DNA of 64,000 nt from Rugosimonospora africana. GTDB taxonomy: Bacteria; Actinomycetota; Actinomycetes; Mycobacteriales; Micromonosporaceae. The stretch is taken from contig NZ_BONZ01000080.1 of assembly GCF_016862975.1 (NCBI RefSeq), positions 1-64,000 of the forward strand, read 5' to 3'. The notes below the pieces were generated by a model. That model did not search any database, was not told the origin of the DNA, and saw only the letters and a list, made by a program, of their open reading frames with translations. The position numbers were made by a program, and so were the translations under genes. Positions 8,406 to 16,831 of this stretch are shown here, piece by piece (the first letter of the stretch is position 1; the number at the start of each line of letters is the position of its first letter).

Positions 8406-8585
8406 GTGATCAAGACGCTGGAGAAGCTCGGGGACCGGCTGCTCGGCCGTGTGGTACCCCAGGTGACCGCCAGGGCCAACCCGCCTCAGTGTCCCTGGTA
8501 CTGCGGCTGCAAATTCGGCTATCTTGCCTACTCCCAAAACGCGATAGGCTCGTGCGGCAGGTGCGGTACCAGCTATACCTGCTGA
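8406..8585 (+). CDS. Six-cysteine precursor-like peptide (59 aa)
   Basis: GGAGG at 8396-8400 precedes the GTG at 8406. The 59-residue product has an amphipathic, Cys-free N-terminus (MIKTLEKLGDRLLGRVVPQV) ending in T-A-R-A at residues 21-24, an AxA signal-peptidase-type site. The remaining 35 residues carry all six cysteines (29, 33, 35, 50, 53, 59) in the pattern CPWYCGC...SCGRCGTSYTC, rich in Gly, Tyr and aromatic residues. It is directly followed by MauE-like, thioredoxin-like, ABC exporter and S26 peptidase genes. I infer a leader-plus-core precursor whose core is oxidised to three disulfides, exported and cleaved after Ala24: a bacteriocin or other secreted peptide. The TARANPPQC junction and gene order are seen; activity and connectivity are unknown. 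A small zinc-ribbon protein is the alternative reading, but the leader and neighbours argue against it. Confidence 0.85.
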   Translation: MIKTLEKLGDRLLGRVVPQVTARANPPQCPWYCGCKFGYLAYSQNAIGSCGRCGTSYTC

Positions 8586-8591
8586 CTGTCG

Positions 8592-9164
8592 ATGGATTAC
8601 GTCGGTCTTGCCTGTGCCGTCGCACTGGCCGGAGTGTTCTTCGTTTCCGTGCGGGGCAAGCTCGGCGGGAGTCGCTTCCGGGTCTTTGTGGCCACGGCGG
8701 GCCCGCTAGACCTTCTCCCGCGGAAATGGCGCGGGAGGGCCGCAACGGCGGCGACGGTGGCCGAGTCGGCCACCGTCGCGGCTTTGGTGGCGGGTGGGGT
8801 CATGGCTGTCCTCGGCGCCGGGCGGGCGGTGTTGCTGCTCGGTTTTCTCGGCGCCGCGGTTCTGCTGCTGGTCTTCACCATCGCCATCGGCGTCCTGCTG
8901 CGGCGGGGCGAGCGTGCGCCCTGCCACTGTTTCGGGGTGCGGGACACGCCGCTGGGGCTCGCCCAGGTCGTGCGCAACGTGCTCCTGCTCGCGCTGGCGG
9001 TCACCGGACCCCTGGCCGCGGGAGGCGGCGGGTACGCCGCCCCGGGGGTCGTGTTGGCGGTGGTCGCCGGTGCACCGATCGCGGCGCTCCTGGTTCTTTT
9101 CGACGATCTGGTCGCCCTGTTCAGGATTGCCCCGCCGCGGGATGCGGTGGGAAACCGTCGGTAG
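8592..9164 (+). CDS. MauE/DoxX-like redox membrane protein
   Basis: A 190-aa integral membrane protein with about four hydrophobic spans. An N-terminal span is followed by a GKL segment, as in MauE (RGKLGGS), and a CHCFG motif lies between the third and fourth spans (RAPCHCFGVRDTPLG), in the place of the CGCFG of MauE. MauE works with MauD in forming the disulfides of the methylamine dehydrogenase small subunit. Here the likely client is the six-cysteine peptide encoded 6 bp upstream, with electrons or disulfides exchanged with the downstream thioredoxin-like protein. The start is the ATG at 8592, six bases after the peptide stop, so the genes are coupled. Family assignment is good; the client is inferred. 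Confidence 0.82.
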   Translation: MDYVGLACAVALAGVFFVSVRGKLGGSRFRVFVATAGPLDLLPRKWRGRAATAATVAESATVAALVAGGVMAVLGAGRAVLLLGFLGAAVLLLVFTIAIGVLLRRGERAPCHCFGVRDTPLGLAQVVRNVLLLALAVTGPLAAGGGGYAAPGVVLAVVAGAPIAALLVLFDDLVALFRIAPPRDAVGNRR

Positions 9165-9180
9165 TCGGTAGGAGCCCTTG

Positions 9181-9723
9181 ATGCTGTTTGTCATCGCCGC
9201 GCTGGTGCTGTTCGGCGCGCTGGTGGTCGTCAACCTGGTCCTCACGCTGGGCATCGTCCGGCGGCTGCGTGAGCACGCGGATCTCATCGGCAAGGCGCTC
9301 AGCGGCGAGGCGGCAGAGGATCCTGACGCAGGCTACTTCATCATGCGGGCCGGATCGCCGTTGCCCGCGTTCTCCGCCACCACAGTGGACGGTGCCGTCG
9401 CGCCGAACACCGGGCCGCTGCTGATCGGGTTCTTCTCGTCGACCTGCTCCGCCTGTGTGCAGCGCCTGCCGGGCTTCATTGAGTACGCCAAGGCATTCGA
9501 CGGCCGCGTGCTGGGGGTGGCCGTCGGCATGCCGAAGGACGTCCGCGGCATCATCGAGGACATGCGTCCGGTGGCCGATGTCGTCACGGAACTGGAAGAG
9601 GGGCCGCTCGCCAAAGCCCTGAAGGTCGAGGGACTGCCAGCGATGGCCACGGTCGACGCGGACGGAATCGTGACGGCGAGTGGGTACCGCCTGGAGGCGC
9701 TATTGACCCATACCACTGTATGA
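9181..9723 (+). CDS. Membrane-anchored TlpA/MauD-like thioredoxin
   Basis: A 180-aa protein with one N-terminal membrane span (residues 2-25) and an extracytoplasmic thioredoxin-like domain. The segment FFSSTCSACVQRLPGF carries the CxxC active site C89-S-A-C92, and the cis-Pro region is EGLPAMATVD. MauD and TlpA family members have this layout and act on disulfides outside the membrane. GGAG ten bases before the ATG at 9181 sets the start. The stop overlaps the ABC gene start (ATGA). With the MauE-like protein it should catalyse disulfide formation or isomerisation in the peptide encoded at 8406. Confidence 0.85.
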   Translation: MLFVIAALVLFGALVVVNLVLTLGIVRRLREHADLIGKALSGEAAEDPDAGYFIMRAGSPLPAFSATTVDGAVAPNTGPLLIGFFSSTCSACVQRLPGFIEYAKAFDGRVLGVAVGMPKDVRGIIEDMRPVADVVTELEEGPLAKALKVEGLPAMATVDADGIVTASGYRLEALLTHTTV

Positions 9724-11585
9724 ACGGTACGAAGGGGCGGCCCGCGCGGCGCGGTGGCACCAGAATCACCGGAGAAGTCGCCGAGGCGCTGGGGGTGGCC
9801 TGGCGCGCCGCGCCGGCGGTGCTGGCCGGCTATGTGGTGGCCAGCGTGCTGGGCGGTCTGGTCCCCGTCCTGGCCACGTGGCTGACCAAGCTCGCGCTCG
9901 ACCGCATCGGTGCCGGCACCGGCGGGGTGCTGGCGCCAGCCGCCGCGCTGGCCGGGTGCGGTCTGCTGGGGGCCATGCTCGCTCAGGCCGCGAAGTATCT
10001 GCGGCTCGAACTCGACCGCCGCGTCGGGCTGCATACCCGCGACCGCCTCTACGCTGCCACCGGGCGGCTGCGTGGGCTGGCCCGGTTGGAGGATCCGGCC
10101 TTCCAGGACCGGCTGCTCATGGCGCAGGAGCACAGCCGCATCGGCCCGACCGCGGTGGTCGAAGGCGTCCTGGGCGCCGCACAGTCGGGCCTCACTCTGG
10201 TCGGCTTGCTGGCCGCGCTGACCACGCTGAACTGGCTGATGGCACCCATCGCAGTGATCGCCGCTCTCCCGGCCTTGGCCACGGAGCTGCGGCTGAGCCG
10301 AATCCGCGCAAAGGCGATGAAGGGAATCACCCCGGCCCAGCGCCGCGAGATGTTCTACGCCGATCTGCTGAGCAGCCTAGAGGCGGCTAAGGAGGCCCGG
10401 CTGTTCGGGCTCGGGCCGCTGTTCCGCCGCCGAATGCTCGCCGAACTCGGTTCTACGAACGCCGTACGCCGGGCCCTGGACCGGCGCGAGTTCGCCGCCC
10501 AGGGCGCCCTCGGCGTGCTGAGCGCGGCTGTCACCGGTGGCGGGCTGGTCTGGGCGGTGCTGGCCGCACGCGCTGGGCGGCTGACGGTGGGAGACGTGTC
10601 CGTGTTCGTCACCGCCGTCGCCGGGGTGCAGGGCGCGCTGGGCACCGTCATCGACCGGCTGGCCGCGGCGCACAACGCCCTGCTGCTGTTCGGCCACTAC
10701 CGCGCCGTGGTGCGGGCGGAGCCGGACCTGACCGAGCCCGCGCAGCCGGTGCCGGTGGGCCCGCTGCGCCGCGGCATCGAGTTCTGCGACGTGTGGTTCC
10801 GCTACAGCGAAGGTCACCCGTGGGTGCTGCAAGGCGTCAATCTGCACATCCCCTTCGGGCGGTCGGTAGCGCTGGTGGGACGCAACGGGGCTGGCAAATC
10901 CACCCTGGTCAAGCTCCTGTGCCGGTTCTACGACCCGACGCGCGGTGCGGTGCTGTGGGACGGCGTGGACCTGCGCGACCTGTCCGTGGCCGAGCTGCGC
11001 CGCCGGATCGGCGCGGTCTTCCAGGACTTCATGTCCTACGAGCTGAGCGCGCGGGAGAACATCGAGCTCGGCGGTGTCGATGGCGCGGACGACATCGGCG
11101 GCGGGCGAGGCGACGGAGTCGAGTTGGCCGCGCGTCGGGCCGGCGTGCACGACCTGCTCTCCGGGCTGCCCCGCGGCTACGACACGCTGCTGTCGCGGAT
11201 GTACTTCGACTCCGAGGACAAGGCCAACCCCGACACCGGGGTGCTGCTCTCGGGCGGGCAGCGGCAGCGCGTCGCGCTGGCGCGGGCGTTCCTGCGCGAC
11301 GCCCGCGACCTGCTGATCCTCGACGAGCCCGCCTCCGGTCTGGACGCCGAGGCCGAGCACGCGATCCACACCGAGCTGGCCGCGCACCGCGCCGGACGCA
11401 CCAGCGTGCTCATTTCGCACCGGCTCGGCTCGGTCCGCGACGCCGACCAGATCGCCGTCCTGGCAGAGGGGCAGGTAACCGAGCTGGGCAGTCACGAGGA
11501 GCTACTTGCCGCCGAGGGCATCTATGCGCGGCTGTTCCGGCTACAGGCCAGCGGATACGACACTCGGGTTGGGGCAACGGAATGA
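9720..11585 (+). CDS. ABC exporter, fused TMD-NBD, no C39 peptidase domain
   Basis: A 621-aa half-transporter with six membrane spans in residues 25-300 and an ATPase domain in 340-610. The NBD has Walker A GRNGAGKST (about 386-393), signature LLSGGQRQRVALARAF (about 508), Walker B LLILDEPASGLD (about 530) and the switch region LISHRLGSVRDAD. It would act as a homodimer exporting the peptide encoded at 8406. Unlike classical bacteriocin exporters it has no N-terminal C39 Cys protease; a separate S26 peptidase gene follows with ATGA overlap and would take over leader removal. ATPase motifs are intact. The cargo is inferred from gene order. Confidence 0.92.
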   Translation: MNGTKGRPARRGGTRITGEVAEALGVAWRAAPAVLAGYVVASVLGGLVPVLATWLTKLALDRIGAGTGGVLAPAAALAGCGLLGAMLAQAAKYLRLELDRRVGLHTRDRLYAATGRLRGLARLEDPAFQDRLLMAQEHSRIGPTAVVEGVLGAAQSGLTLVGLLAALTTLNWLMAPIAVIAALPALATELRLSRIRAKAMKGITPAQRREMFYADLLSSLEAAKEARLFGLGPLFRRRMLAELGSTNAVRRALDRREFAAQGALGVLSAAVTGGGLVWAVLAARAGRLTVGDVSVFVTAVAGVQGALGTVIDRLAAAHNALLLFGHYRAVVRAEPDLTEPAQPVPVGPLRRGIEFCDVWFRYSEGHPWVLQGVNLHIPFGRSVALVGRNGAGKSTLVKLLCRFYDPTRGAVLWDGVDLRDLSVAELRRRIGAVFQDFMSYELSARENIELGGVDGADDIGGGRGDGVELAARRAGVHDLLSGLPRGYDTLLSRMYFDSEDKANPDTGVLLSGGQRQRVALARAFLRDARDLLILDEPASGLDAEAEHAIHTELAAHRAGRTSVLISHRLGSVRDADQIAVLAEGQVTELGSHEELLAAEGIYARLFRLQASGYDTRVGATE

Positions 11586-12031
11586 CGATTGTGCTGGTGG
11601 GACTGGCGGGACTGCTCGTGCTGGCGGCACTGGCCGTCGCGGCGGTGCGCTGGGCGGCCGGCCGCTGGGTCGCGGTCACCGTGACCGGCGACAGCATGGC
11701 GCCCGCGTTCGCCGACGGGGACCGGGTCCTCGTCCGGCGCTCGCCTCTGGAACGACTGACCGTTGGCAACGTGGTCGTCGTCTCATGGCCGACTCTTCAC
11801 CACTCCTACCAGCCCGGATCCGACCGCCCATGGCTGATCAAACGCGTCGCCGCGCTGCCCGGCGACCCCGTGCCGGACTCGGTGTCCGCCGCCGCCGGTC
11901 GTGAGATCCACGTGCCCCCGCGCCATCTCGTCCTGCTCGGTGACAACTCCGAGGGCAGCCTCGACTCCCGAACCTTCGGATGCATTCCCGGCGACCTGGT
12001 CCTCGGCGCGGTTGTCAGACGCCTGCGCTGA
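11582..12031 (+). CDS. S26-family signal peptidase dedicated to the peptide cassette
   Basis: A 149-aa type I signal peptidase-like protein with a single N-terminal span (residues 3-22). It carries the catalytic serine motif GDSMAP (Ser38), the catalytic lysine in IKRVAALPGDP (Lys87), and the C-terminal box LGDNSEGSLDSRTFG. Both dyad residues are present, so it should be active at the outer face of the membrane. It is short compared with housekeeping LepB, as expected of a specialised enzyme, and is the last gene of the five-gene unit. The AxA site at residues 22-24 of the peptide encoded at 8406 is a plausible substrate. Confidence 0.9.
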   Translation: MTIVLVGLAGLLVLAALAVAAVRWAAGRWVAVTVTGDSMAPAFADGDRVLVRRSPLERLTVGNVVVVSWPTLHHSYQPGSDRPWLIKRVAALPGDPVPDSVSAAAGREIHVPPRHLVLLGDNSEGSLDSRTFGCIPGDLVLGAVVRRLR

Positions 12032-12281
12032 AACGCGGGCGGGATGGACACCCAGCGCGAGCCCGGCTGCTCGCGCGGCCACGGCACGCCTGGGATCAGG
12101 GTCGTAGCTTCGAAGTTGAAGAGATGGATGTCGTCGCGGGGCAGTCGGTGGATGTCGCGGATCGACAGTTCGACGACGGCGGGGCGATTCTCGATCAGCA
12201 TCGCTGGCGCGACGGCGTCCACCATTTCCCGCTGCCGGCCGACGGCTGGGGCGCCGCCGCCGACGCCAAGGAGGCCGCCGC

Positions 12282-12813
12282 CTCGCCCCCGACGCCGCGG
12301 AACTGCTCAAGACGTGGCGCAACACCACCAAAATCAAACCCACAAAGCAAACCGTCGACTTGTACGTGGAACTGGCGCACCGCGTCGAAACACTCTGGCA
12401 GATCGCGTACCGCCGCCTCGACATCGCCGAACCGGAGATCCGCCGCTCGATCCCGGTCTGGGAGGCCGGCGAGCTACCGGCCGGCGGCGCCGTGCAACGC
12501 GAACAGATCGAGCGCGCCCTCGCCGACCCGAACGGCGCCTATCAACGACTCCGCCGCGTCCTGGACGCCTGGACGGCCCTGTGGTTCTGGCATCTCACCC
12601 CCGACACCACCACTGTGGACGGTCAGCAGATCGCTCCGCCGACCGTCGCGGAGTGGATCGCCGGCCTGCAGGCACTCCTCGGCCGCAACCCCGATTCGCG
12701 CAAGCGGAAGCCGTCGGGGCCGACTCTCGCCAGCACGGTGAGCTGGGATGAGCTTGACGCGGCCGAAGGCCTGGAACTCGCCTTCGCCGGCGTCACGCCA
12801 GTCGCCGACGTGC
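12282..12813 (+). pseudogene. Relic of a large DNA methyltransferase-type defence gene
   Basis: One frame reads LAPDAAELLKTWRNTTKIKP, then TVDLYVELAHRVETLWQIAYRRLD and VLDAWTALWFWHLTPDTTTVDG through SGPTLASTVSWDELDAAEG. I recognise this as the kind of segment found inside large Eco57I/PglX-type class I DNA methyltransferases of actinobacterial BREX- or DISARM-like defence loci, just before the conserved FHWELDF-type region. The N-terminus and all catalytic motifs are missing, and the frame is interrupted near 12282. It runs directly into a ThuA fragment at about 12814. The family call is from memory and moderately secure. The 250 bp between the S26 gene and this relic hold nothing I recognise. 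Confidence 0.5.
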
Positions 12814-12966
12814 TCCGACCAGGACTACCCGATCTATCACGACGAGAACATCAGGCGCGTCGCCAACGCAACAGCGTGGAGTGCGATCGGCCGGAGCGAC
12901 ACGCGGCAGATTCCGCAGGTGCGCCGTGCGACCGTCCCCGCCTGGGACTCCGAATCTAGTCATTAG
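12814..12966 (+). pseudogene. C-terminal relic of a ThuA-domain protein
   Basis: The segment DQDYPIYHDENIRRVANATA, ending QVRRATVPAWDSESSH, is clearly homologous to the C-terminus of the intact ThuA protein at 30968-31711 ([20 protein letters not shown] ... [12 protein letters not shown]). Only about 50 codons remain, and they abut the DNA-methylase relic in a different reading frame. The missing 5' part was removed by the recombination that joined the two, so this is a precise left boundary of the sugar-utilisation island. Confidence 0.85.
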
Positions 12967-12979
12967 TCGGATGTCTAAG
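12962..12979 (+). promoter_or_regulatory. Operator-like element, copy 1
   Basis: ATTAGTCGGATGTCTAAG resembles the elements at 24031, 24238 and 16768 (core ATCCGATGTCTAG), with 13 of 18 positions shared with the 24238 copy. It lies about 180 bp before the beta-helix gene at 13160 and is a candidate site for the DeoR-LacI regulator at 21467. Confidence 0.45.
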
Positions 12980-13159
12980 GCGAATTCTCGCGCCCTGCTC
13001 TTGCAAAGGTCCCAAAAATAGGGAAGTTCGACGATCTTCTTGACGGATACATCCAATGTTTGGTTGAGTGCTGAGGAGCAGCCAGCGATGTCTGGACAGC
13101 CGACCAAGGAAGGTCGGCGTGAGGGCAGTCGGGGCTCTGAAACCTTCGAGAGGAGCACG

Positions 13160-16100
13160 ATGAAGTCCGCTCGTTCGATCGCCATACTCGCCGGCGGCCT
13201 AGCGCTCGCCTGGATCGTCTCCGGATTGACCGTGCCGAGCAGAGCCGCGGCCGACACTCCAGCCAGCTATTACGTCTCGACAACCGGGAGCGACAGCAAC
13301 GACGGCAGCATCGACGCCCCGTTCGCCACCCTCGCGAAGGCCCGCGACGCCGTCCGCGCGCTGAGCACAGACACGGGGCTGCCTGCCGGAGGCGTCAACG
13401 TCTACCTCCGCACCGGCACGTACACGCAGACGAGTTCCTTCGCCCTTACCGCAGCGGACTCGGGAACTGCCACAGCGCCGATCACATACCAGGCCTACCC
13501 CGGAGAGCGGGTGCGCATCACCGGCGAGAAGCGGCTCAACAGCGGCCTGTTCACCAATGTCACGGATCCTGCGATCCTGAATCGCCTCGACCCGTCCGTG
13601 CGCTCTTCCGTGCTGCAGACCTCACTGAAGCCGCAGGGCGTCACCGACTACGGCACGATTGCGAACTACGCTTACGACAACCCGGCAGTAGCGTCACCGC
13701 CGCAGCTCGTCCAGGGAGACACGCTGCAGACGCTGGCCCGGTGGCCGAACACCGGGTACACAACCATGGGCACCGTTTCGGCTACGACCGGAAACCCAGT
13801 GTTCGCCTACACGGATCCGCGCCCCTCCACCTGGGCCACCCCCAACGACGCCAGGATCGCAGCGTTCCCGAACCAAGACTGGGCATTCCAGACCTTCCAG
13901 ATCGACAACGTAAACACCTCGACCTCGACCATCAGCGCCTCTCCGGCATCCGAGTTCGGCACGAAGACCGGTGCGCGGTACTACTACTTCAACGTCCTCG
14001 AGGAACTGGACACACCGGGCGAGTGGTACCTCGATCGATCGACGGGCATCCTCTACGTAATCCCGGCGACTCCCATCACCCAACAGCCGTACAGCCTGAC
14101 GATGTTGAACACGCCGCTCATGACTATGACCGACACCTCCTACGTGACGGTCAAGGGGCTCAACTTCTCCGGCTCCAACGGAACGGGTGTCGCCATCACC
14201 AATGGAAACCACGTTCTCGTCACCGGGTGCACGTTCCAGGCTCTGGGGTTGAAGGCCGGGACGATGGACGGCGGAAGTTACTCTGGCTTCTCCGACAACG
14301 TTGTGCACGACACCGGAAGCGGCGGCTTTAGCATCGGCGCCGGGAACCTGGCGACGCTCCGGCCCGGCAACCTGTTCGCCACGAACAACGACATCTATCG
14401 CTACGCCACGAGGTATCAGACCTATTCCGCCGCAATCCAGGTGTACGGGGTTGGGAATCGGATCAGTCACAACAAAATCCATGATGCGATCCATCTGGCG
14501 ATCAAGATCTCGGGCAACGACCAGATCATCGAGTACAACGACATCTATAACGTGGTGACCAACACTGCGGACTCCGGGGCGATCTACTCCGGACGCGACT
14601 GGACCCAGCAGGGGACGGTGATCCGTTACAACTACCTGCACGATCTGGGTCAGGGCTCGAACGACGACGTCGGCATCTACCTCGACGACATGGAGAGCGG
14701 CCAGTACGTCTATGGCAACGTCTTCGAGAACCTTCCGACGGCGATCAAACACAGCGGTCGCGACAACAACATCGAGAACAACATCATGATCAACGTCAAG
14801 AAGCCCGTGCTAATCGGCAACTGGGGCTCGGTCTTCGCCGGTCCGGGCGGTCCCCTCGTGACAGAGCTGAAGGCCGTGCCCTACCAGGCCGACCCGTGGC
14901 TGACCCGGTATCCGCACCTGGCCAACATCCTCAACGACCAGCAGACGCTTCCGAAATACAACTCCATCACGAAGAACGTCTACGTCGGATCGGGCAGCCC
15001 GGACATCGTCTCCACGACGAACGGGACCTCGGCCGAGGCCAACATCAACGACTGGCCGACCAAGAGCGTCTCGGACGTCGGCTTCGTGAACGCAGCCGCG
15101 CACGACTACGACCTGACGAGCGACGCGGCAGTCTTCACCAAGGTCCCCGGCTTCCAGGCCATTCCGTTCGGCAAGATCGGCATCGTCGACTCGTCGCAGA
15201 TCGGGACGTTCACCGACCCGGTCGCTGTAGCCAGTGCGCAGCTGCACTTCTCCGACGACGCCATCAGCTCCGCAGGCTCCACGACCGGACGTGCCATGGT
15301 GATGGCCGAAGACGCGCAGGGGGATCTCCTCGACGCATACGCGAACACCACCTTCTCCTCGTCCGATCCTGCGCTCGCGACGATCGCGGCGAGCGGCTAT
15401 CTCAACAACGTGGCGACCGGAACGTCGACGATCAGCGCACAGGTCACCCTGAACGGCGCCACCGTAACGGCGACAAAGAACCGCAACGTCGTCGGCTCGT
15501 TGGTGAAAACCTTCGGCTTCGGCGTCTCGAACCCGGTGGCGACCGTCGGCAGCGACGCGAACATCTCGCCGTCAGTGCTCATGACCGACGGGAGCACGAC
15601 GCCGCTGCCGGACGGCTCGATCATTTACAGCAGCGAGGACCCCACGGTCGCGACCGTCTCCGGCAAAGTCCTGCACCCAGTCGCGCCGGGTATGACCCGC
15701 ATCGTTGGCCAAGCGACCTACAACGGCCAGACGACCCGCTCCACCATCTACATCCTGGTGCAACCTGTCGGCGGAGCACCCCTTCCCTCGGGTTGGTCGC
15801 TGACCAACTACGGCACAGCGAAGGGCGGCCTTGTCTGGAACAACGGGCAGCTGGTCGAGATGAGCGACGGCAAGAACGTCTACGGTACGGCCGACGATTT
15901 CACCTTCGTGCACACGACGGCGACATCCACCCAGACCACCGTCGAGGCCACGGTGGAGGATCTCGCCCAGCTCAACGACAACGTCGCCGCCGGCATCATG
16001 ATCCGCGATCACGACGCCGCGGACTCCAAGGAGGTGAGCCTTCGCGTCACTCCGAGTGCCACCTTCTTCATCTGGCGCACGGACGACGGCGGGGCGACAT

Positions 16101-16384
16101 CGTTCGTCAACCGGACGTCAGGTCAGCTCCCCACCGCCCTCAAGATCGTGCGCAACGGTGACACCTTCACCGGGTACTTCAAGTACGGCACCGACACATG
16201 GGTGCCCGTTGGTTCAGCAACGGTATCGATGGGGAGTACGACGATGGCTGGTACCGCGATGTTCTCCAAGGGACCCAGCACAGCGACGATCGCTCGCTAC
16301 AGCAACGTGATCGTCGATGACACGGCCCTCCACCCGGTGTCGCTCGCGGCCCGAGCGAAGCACCCCACAACACCCCACCACTGA
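13160..16384 (+). CDS. Secreted right-handed beta-helix carbohydrate-active protein
   Basis: A 1074-aa exported protein. The Sec signal peptide (residues 1-32, ending SRAAADT) follows GAGAGGAG before the ATG at 13160; the upstream in-frame start at 13040 would bury the signal. Mature residues open with YYVSTTGSDSNDGSIDAPFA, the N-terminal signature of right-handed beta-helix polysaccharide-degrading enzymes. Beta-helix coils rich in Asn follow (NHVLVTGCTFQ, NNDIYRYAT, NRISHNKIHDA, NIENNIMIN). The next part contains Ig-like BIG2-type repeats (DPALATIAASGYLNNVATGT; DPTVATVSGKVLHPVAPG), then a C-terminal lectin-like/DUF1349-type region with FTGYFKYGTDTWVPVG. It resembles GH141-like and related beta-helix families, but I cannot choose one. 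It probably makes the oligosaccharides that the importer at 24307 takes up. Confidence 0.85.
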   Translation: MKSARSIAILAGGLALAWIVSGLTVPSRAAADTPASYYVSTTGSDSNDGSIDAPFATLAKARDAVRALSTDTGLPAGGVNVYLRTGTYTQTSSFALTAADSGTATAPITYQAYPGERVRITGEKRLNSGLFTNVTDPAILNRLDPSVRSSVLQTSLKPQGVTDYGTIANYAYDNPAVASPPQLVQGDTLQTLARWPNTGYTTMGTVSATTGNPVFAYTDPRPSTWATPNDARIAAFPNQDWAFQTFQIDNVNTSTSTISASPASEFGTKTGARYYYFNVLEELDTPGEWYLDRSTGILYVIPATPITQQPYSLTMLNTPLMTMTDTSYVTVKGLNFSGSNGTGVAITNGNHVLVTGCTFQALGLKAGTMDGGSYSGFSDNVVHDTGSGGFSIGAGNLATLRPGNLFATNNDIYRYATRYQTYSAAIQVYGVGNRISHNKIHDAIHLAIKISGNDQIIEYNDIYNVVTNTADSGAIYSGRDWTQQGTVIRYNYLHDLGQGSNDDVGIYLDDMESGQYVYGNVFENLPTAIKHSGRDNNIENNIMINVKKPVLIGNWGSVFAGPGGPLVTELKAVPYQADPWLTRYPHLANILNDQQTLPKYNSITKNVYVGSGSPDIVSTTNGTSAEANINDWPTKSVSDVGFVNAAAHDYDLTSDAAVFTKVPGFQAIPFGKIGIVDSSQIGTFTDPVAVASAQLHFSDDAISSAGSTTGRAMVMAEDAQGDLLDAYANTTFSSSDPALATIAASGYLNNVATGTSTISAQVTLNGATVTATKNRNVVGSLVKTFGFGVSNPVATVGSDANISPSVLMTDGSTTPLPDGSIIYSSEDPTVATVSGKVLHPVAPGMTRIVGQATYNGQTTRSTIYILVQPVGGAPLPSGWSLTNYGTAKGGLVWNNGQLVEMSDGKNVYGTADDFTFVHTTATSTQTTVEATVEDLAQLNDNVAAGIMIRDHDAADSKEVSLRVTPSATFFIWRTDDGGATSFVNRTSGQLPTALKIVRNGDTFTGYFKYGTDTWVPVGSATVSMGSTTMAGTAMFSKGPSTATIARYSNVIVDDTALHPVSLAARAKHPTTPHH

Positions 16385-16454
16385 CACACCGCTGGATTCA
16401 TGCGGATTGAGGAGTCGTTCTCAATCTGACTTGGCAGCCGGCAGGGTTGGAGCG

Positions 16455-16496
16455 CCTCACCGATCGAGTACGTCACGGCGTACGTGATCGGTGAGG
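16455..16496. terminator. Long hairpin between convergent genes
   Basis: CCTCACCGATC and GATCGGTGAGG pair perfectly, with an inner partial stem around TACG/CGTA. It lies 70 bp after the beta-helix gene and ends within 2 bp of where homology to the FAH-family gene is lost, so it marks a rearrangement breakpoint as well as a probable bidirectional terminator. Confidence 0.65.
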
Positions 16497-16497
16497 A

Positions 16498-16693
16498 TGC
16501 CGACGCGCAGGCCGGTCGTGTCGAGCACCGGCAGGTCCCCTGCGGCGAGGGCGGCGGCAGCGCGAGCGACGCCGTCTCCGGCGAGGTAATCCCCCTGGAT
16601 GTCGGGCGTGAGGCCGGACAGGTCGTAGACGACGCCATCGGCGACGAGCGCGGGGCGTTCGGCGCCCACGGCCCCATAGCGGGCAAGTCCCAT
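16498..16693 (-). pseudogene. N-terminal stub of an FAH-family hydrolase
   Basis: From the ATG at 16693 the minus strand encodes MGLARYGAVGAERPALVADG, then VVYDLSGLTPDIQGDYLAGD and VLDTTGLRVG. This is the N-terminal domain of a fumarylacetoacetate-hydrolase-family enzyme of the 2,4-diketo-3-deoxy-L-fuconate hydrolase type. After 65 residues homology stops at the hairpin, and an unrelated tail leads to a stop at 16457. Intact members have about 280 residues, with the metal-binding catalytic domain in the lost part. Divergent orientation from L-fuconate dehydratase suggests it once cleaved that pathway's product. Confidence 0.75.
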
Positions 16694-16767
16694 CGTGCTC
16701 CTCAATGATCGGATGGCATCCGGGAGAATAGGTACGAAATGCTCGCGTGCCACCTTGTTGACCGCGC

Positions 16768-16785
16768 ATACATCCGATGCCTAGG
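16768..16785 (+). promoter_or_regulatory. Operator-like element, copy 2, over the fuconate dehydratase promoter
   Basis: ATACATCCGATGCCTAGG matches the 24238 element at 14 of 18 positions. A possible -35 (TTGACC) begins just upstream, so a bound protein would cover the promoter spacer and -10 region. A related core in the other orientation (ATCGGATGGCATCCG) lies at 16708-16722. Confidence 0.55.
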
Positions 16786-16831
16786 GTGGACCCGTCACGG
16801 CTCAGGCCGAAGGTACTGCGAAGGAGCATTG

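Noticed and set aside
8252-9181. 309-codon plus-strand frame
   Set aside because: Arg/Gly-rich shadow of the peptide and MauE genes, which have ribosome-binding sites and family motifs in another frame.
13694-14752. Long minus-strand frame opposite the beta-helix gene
   Set aside because: Val/Asp/Arg-rich composition typical of an antisense shadow in high-GC DNA; no start signal or family.
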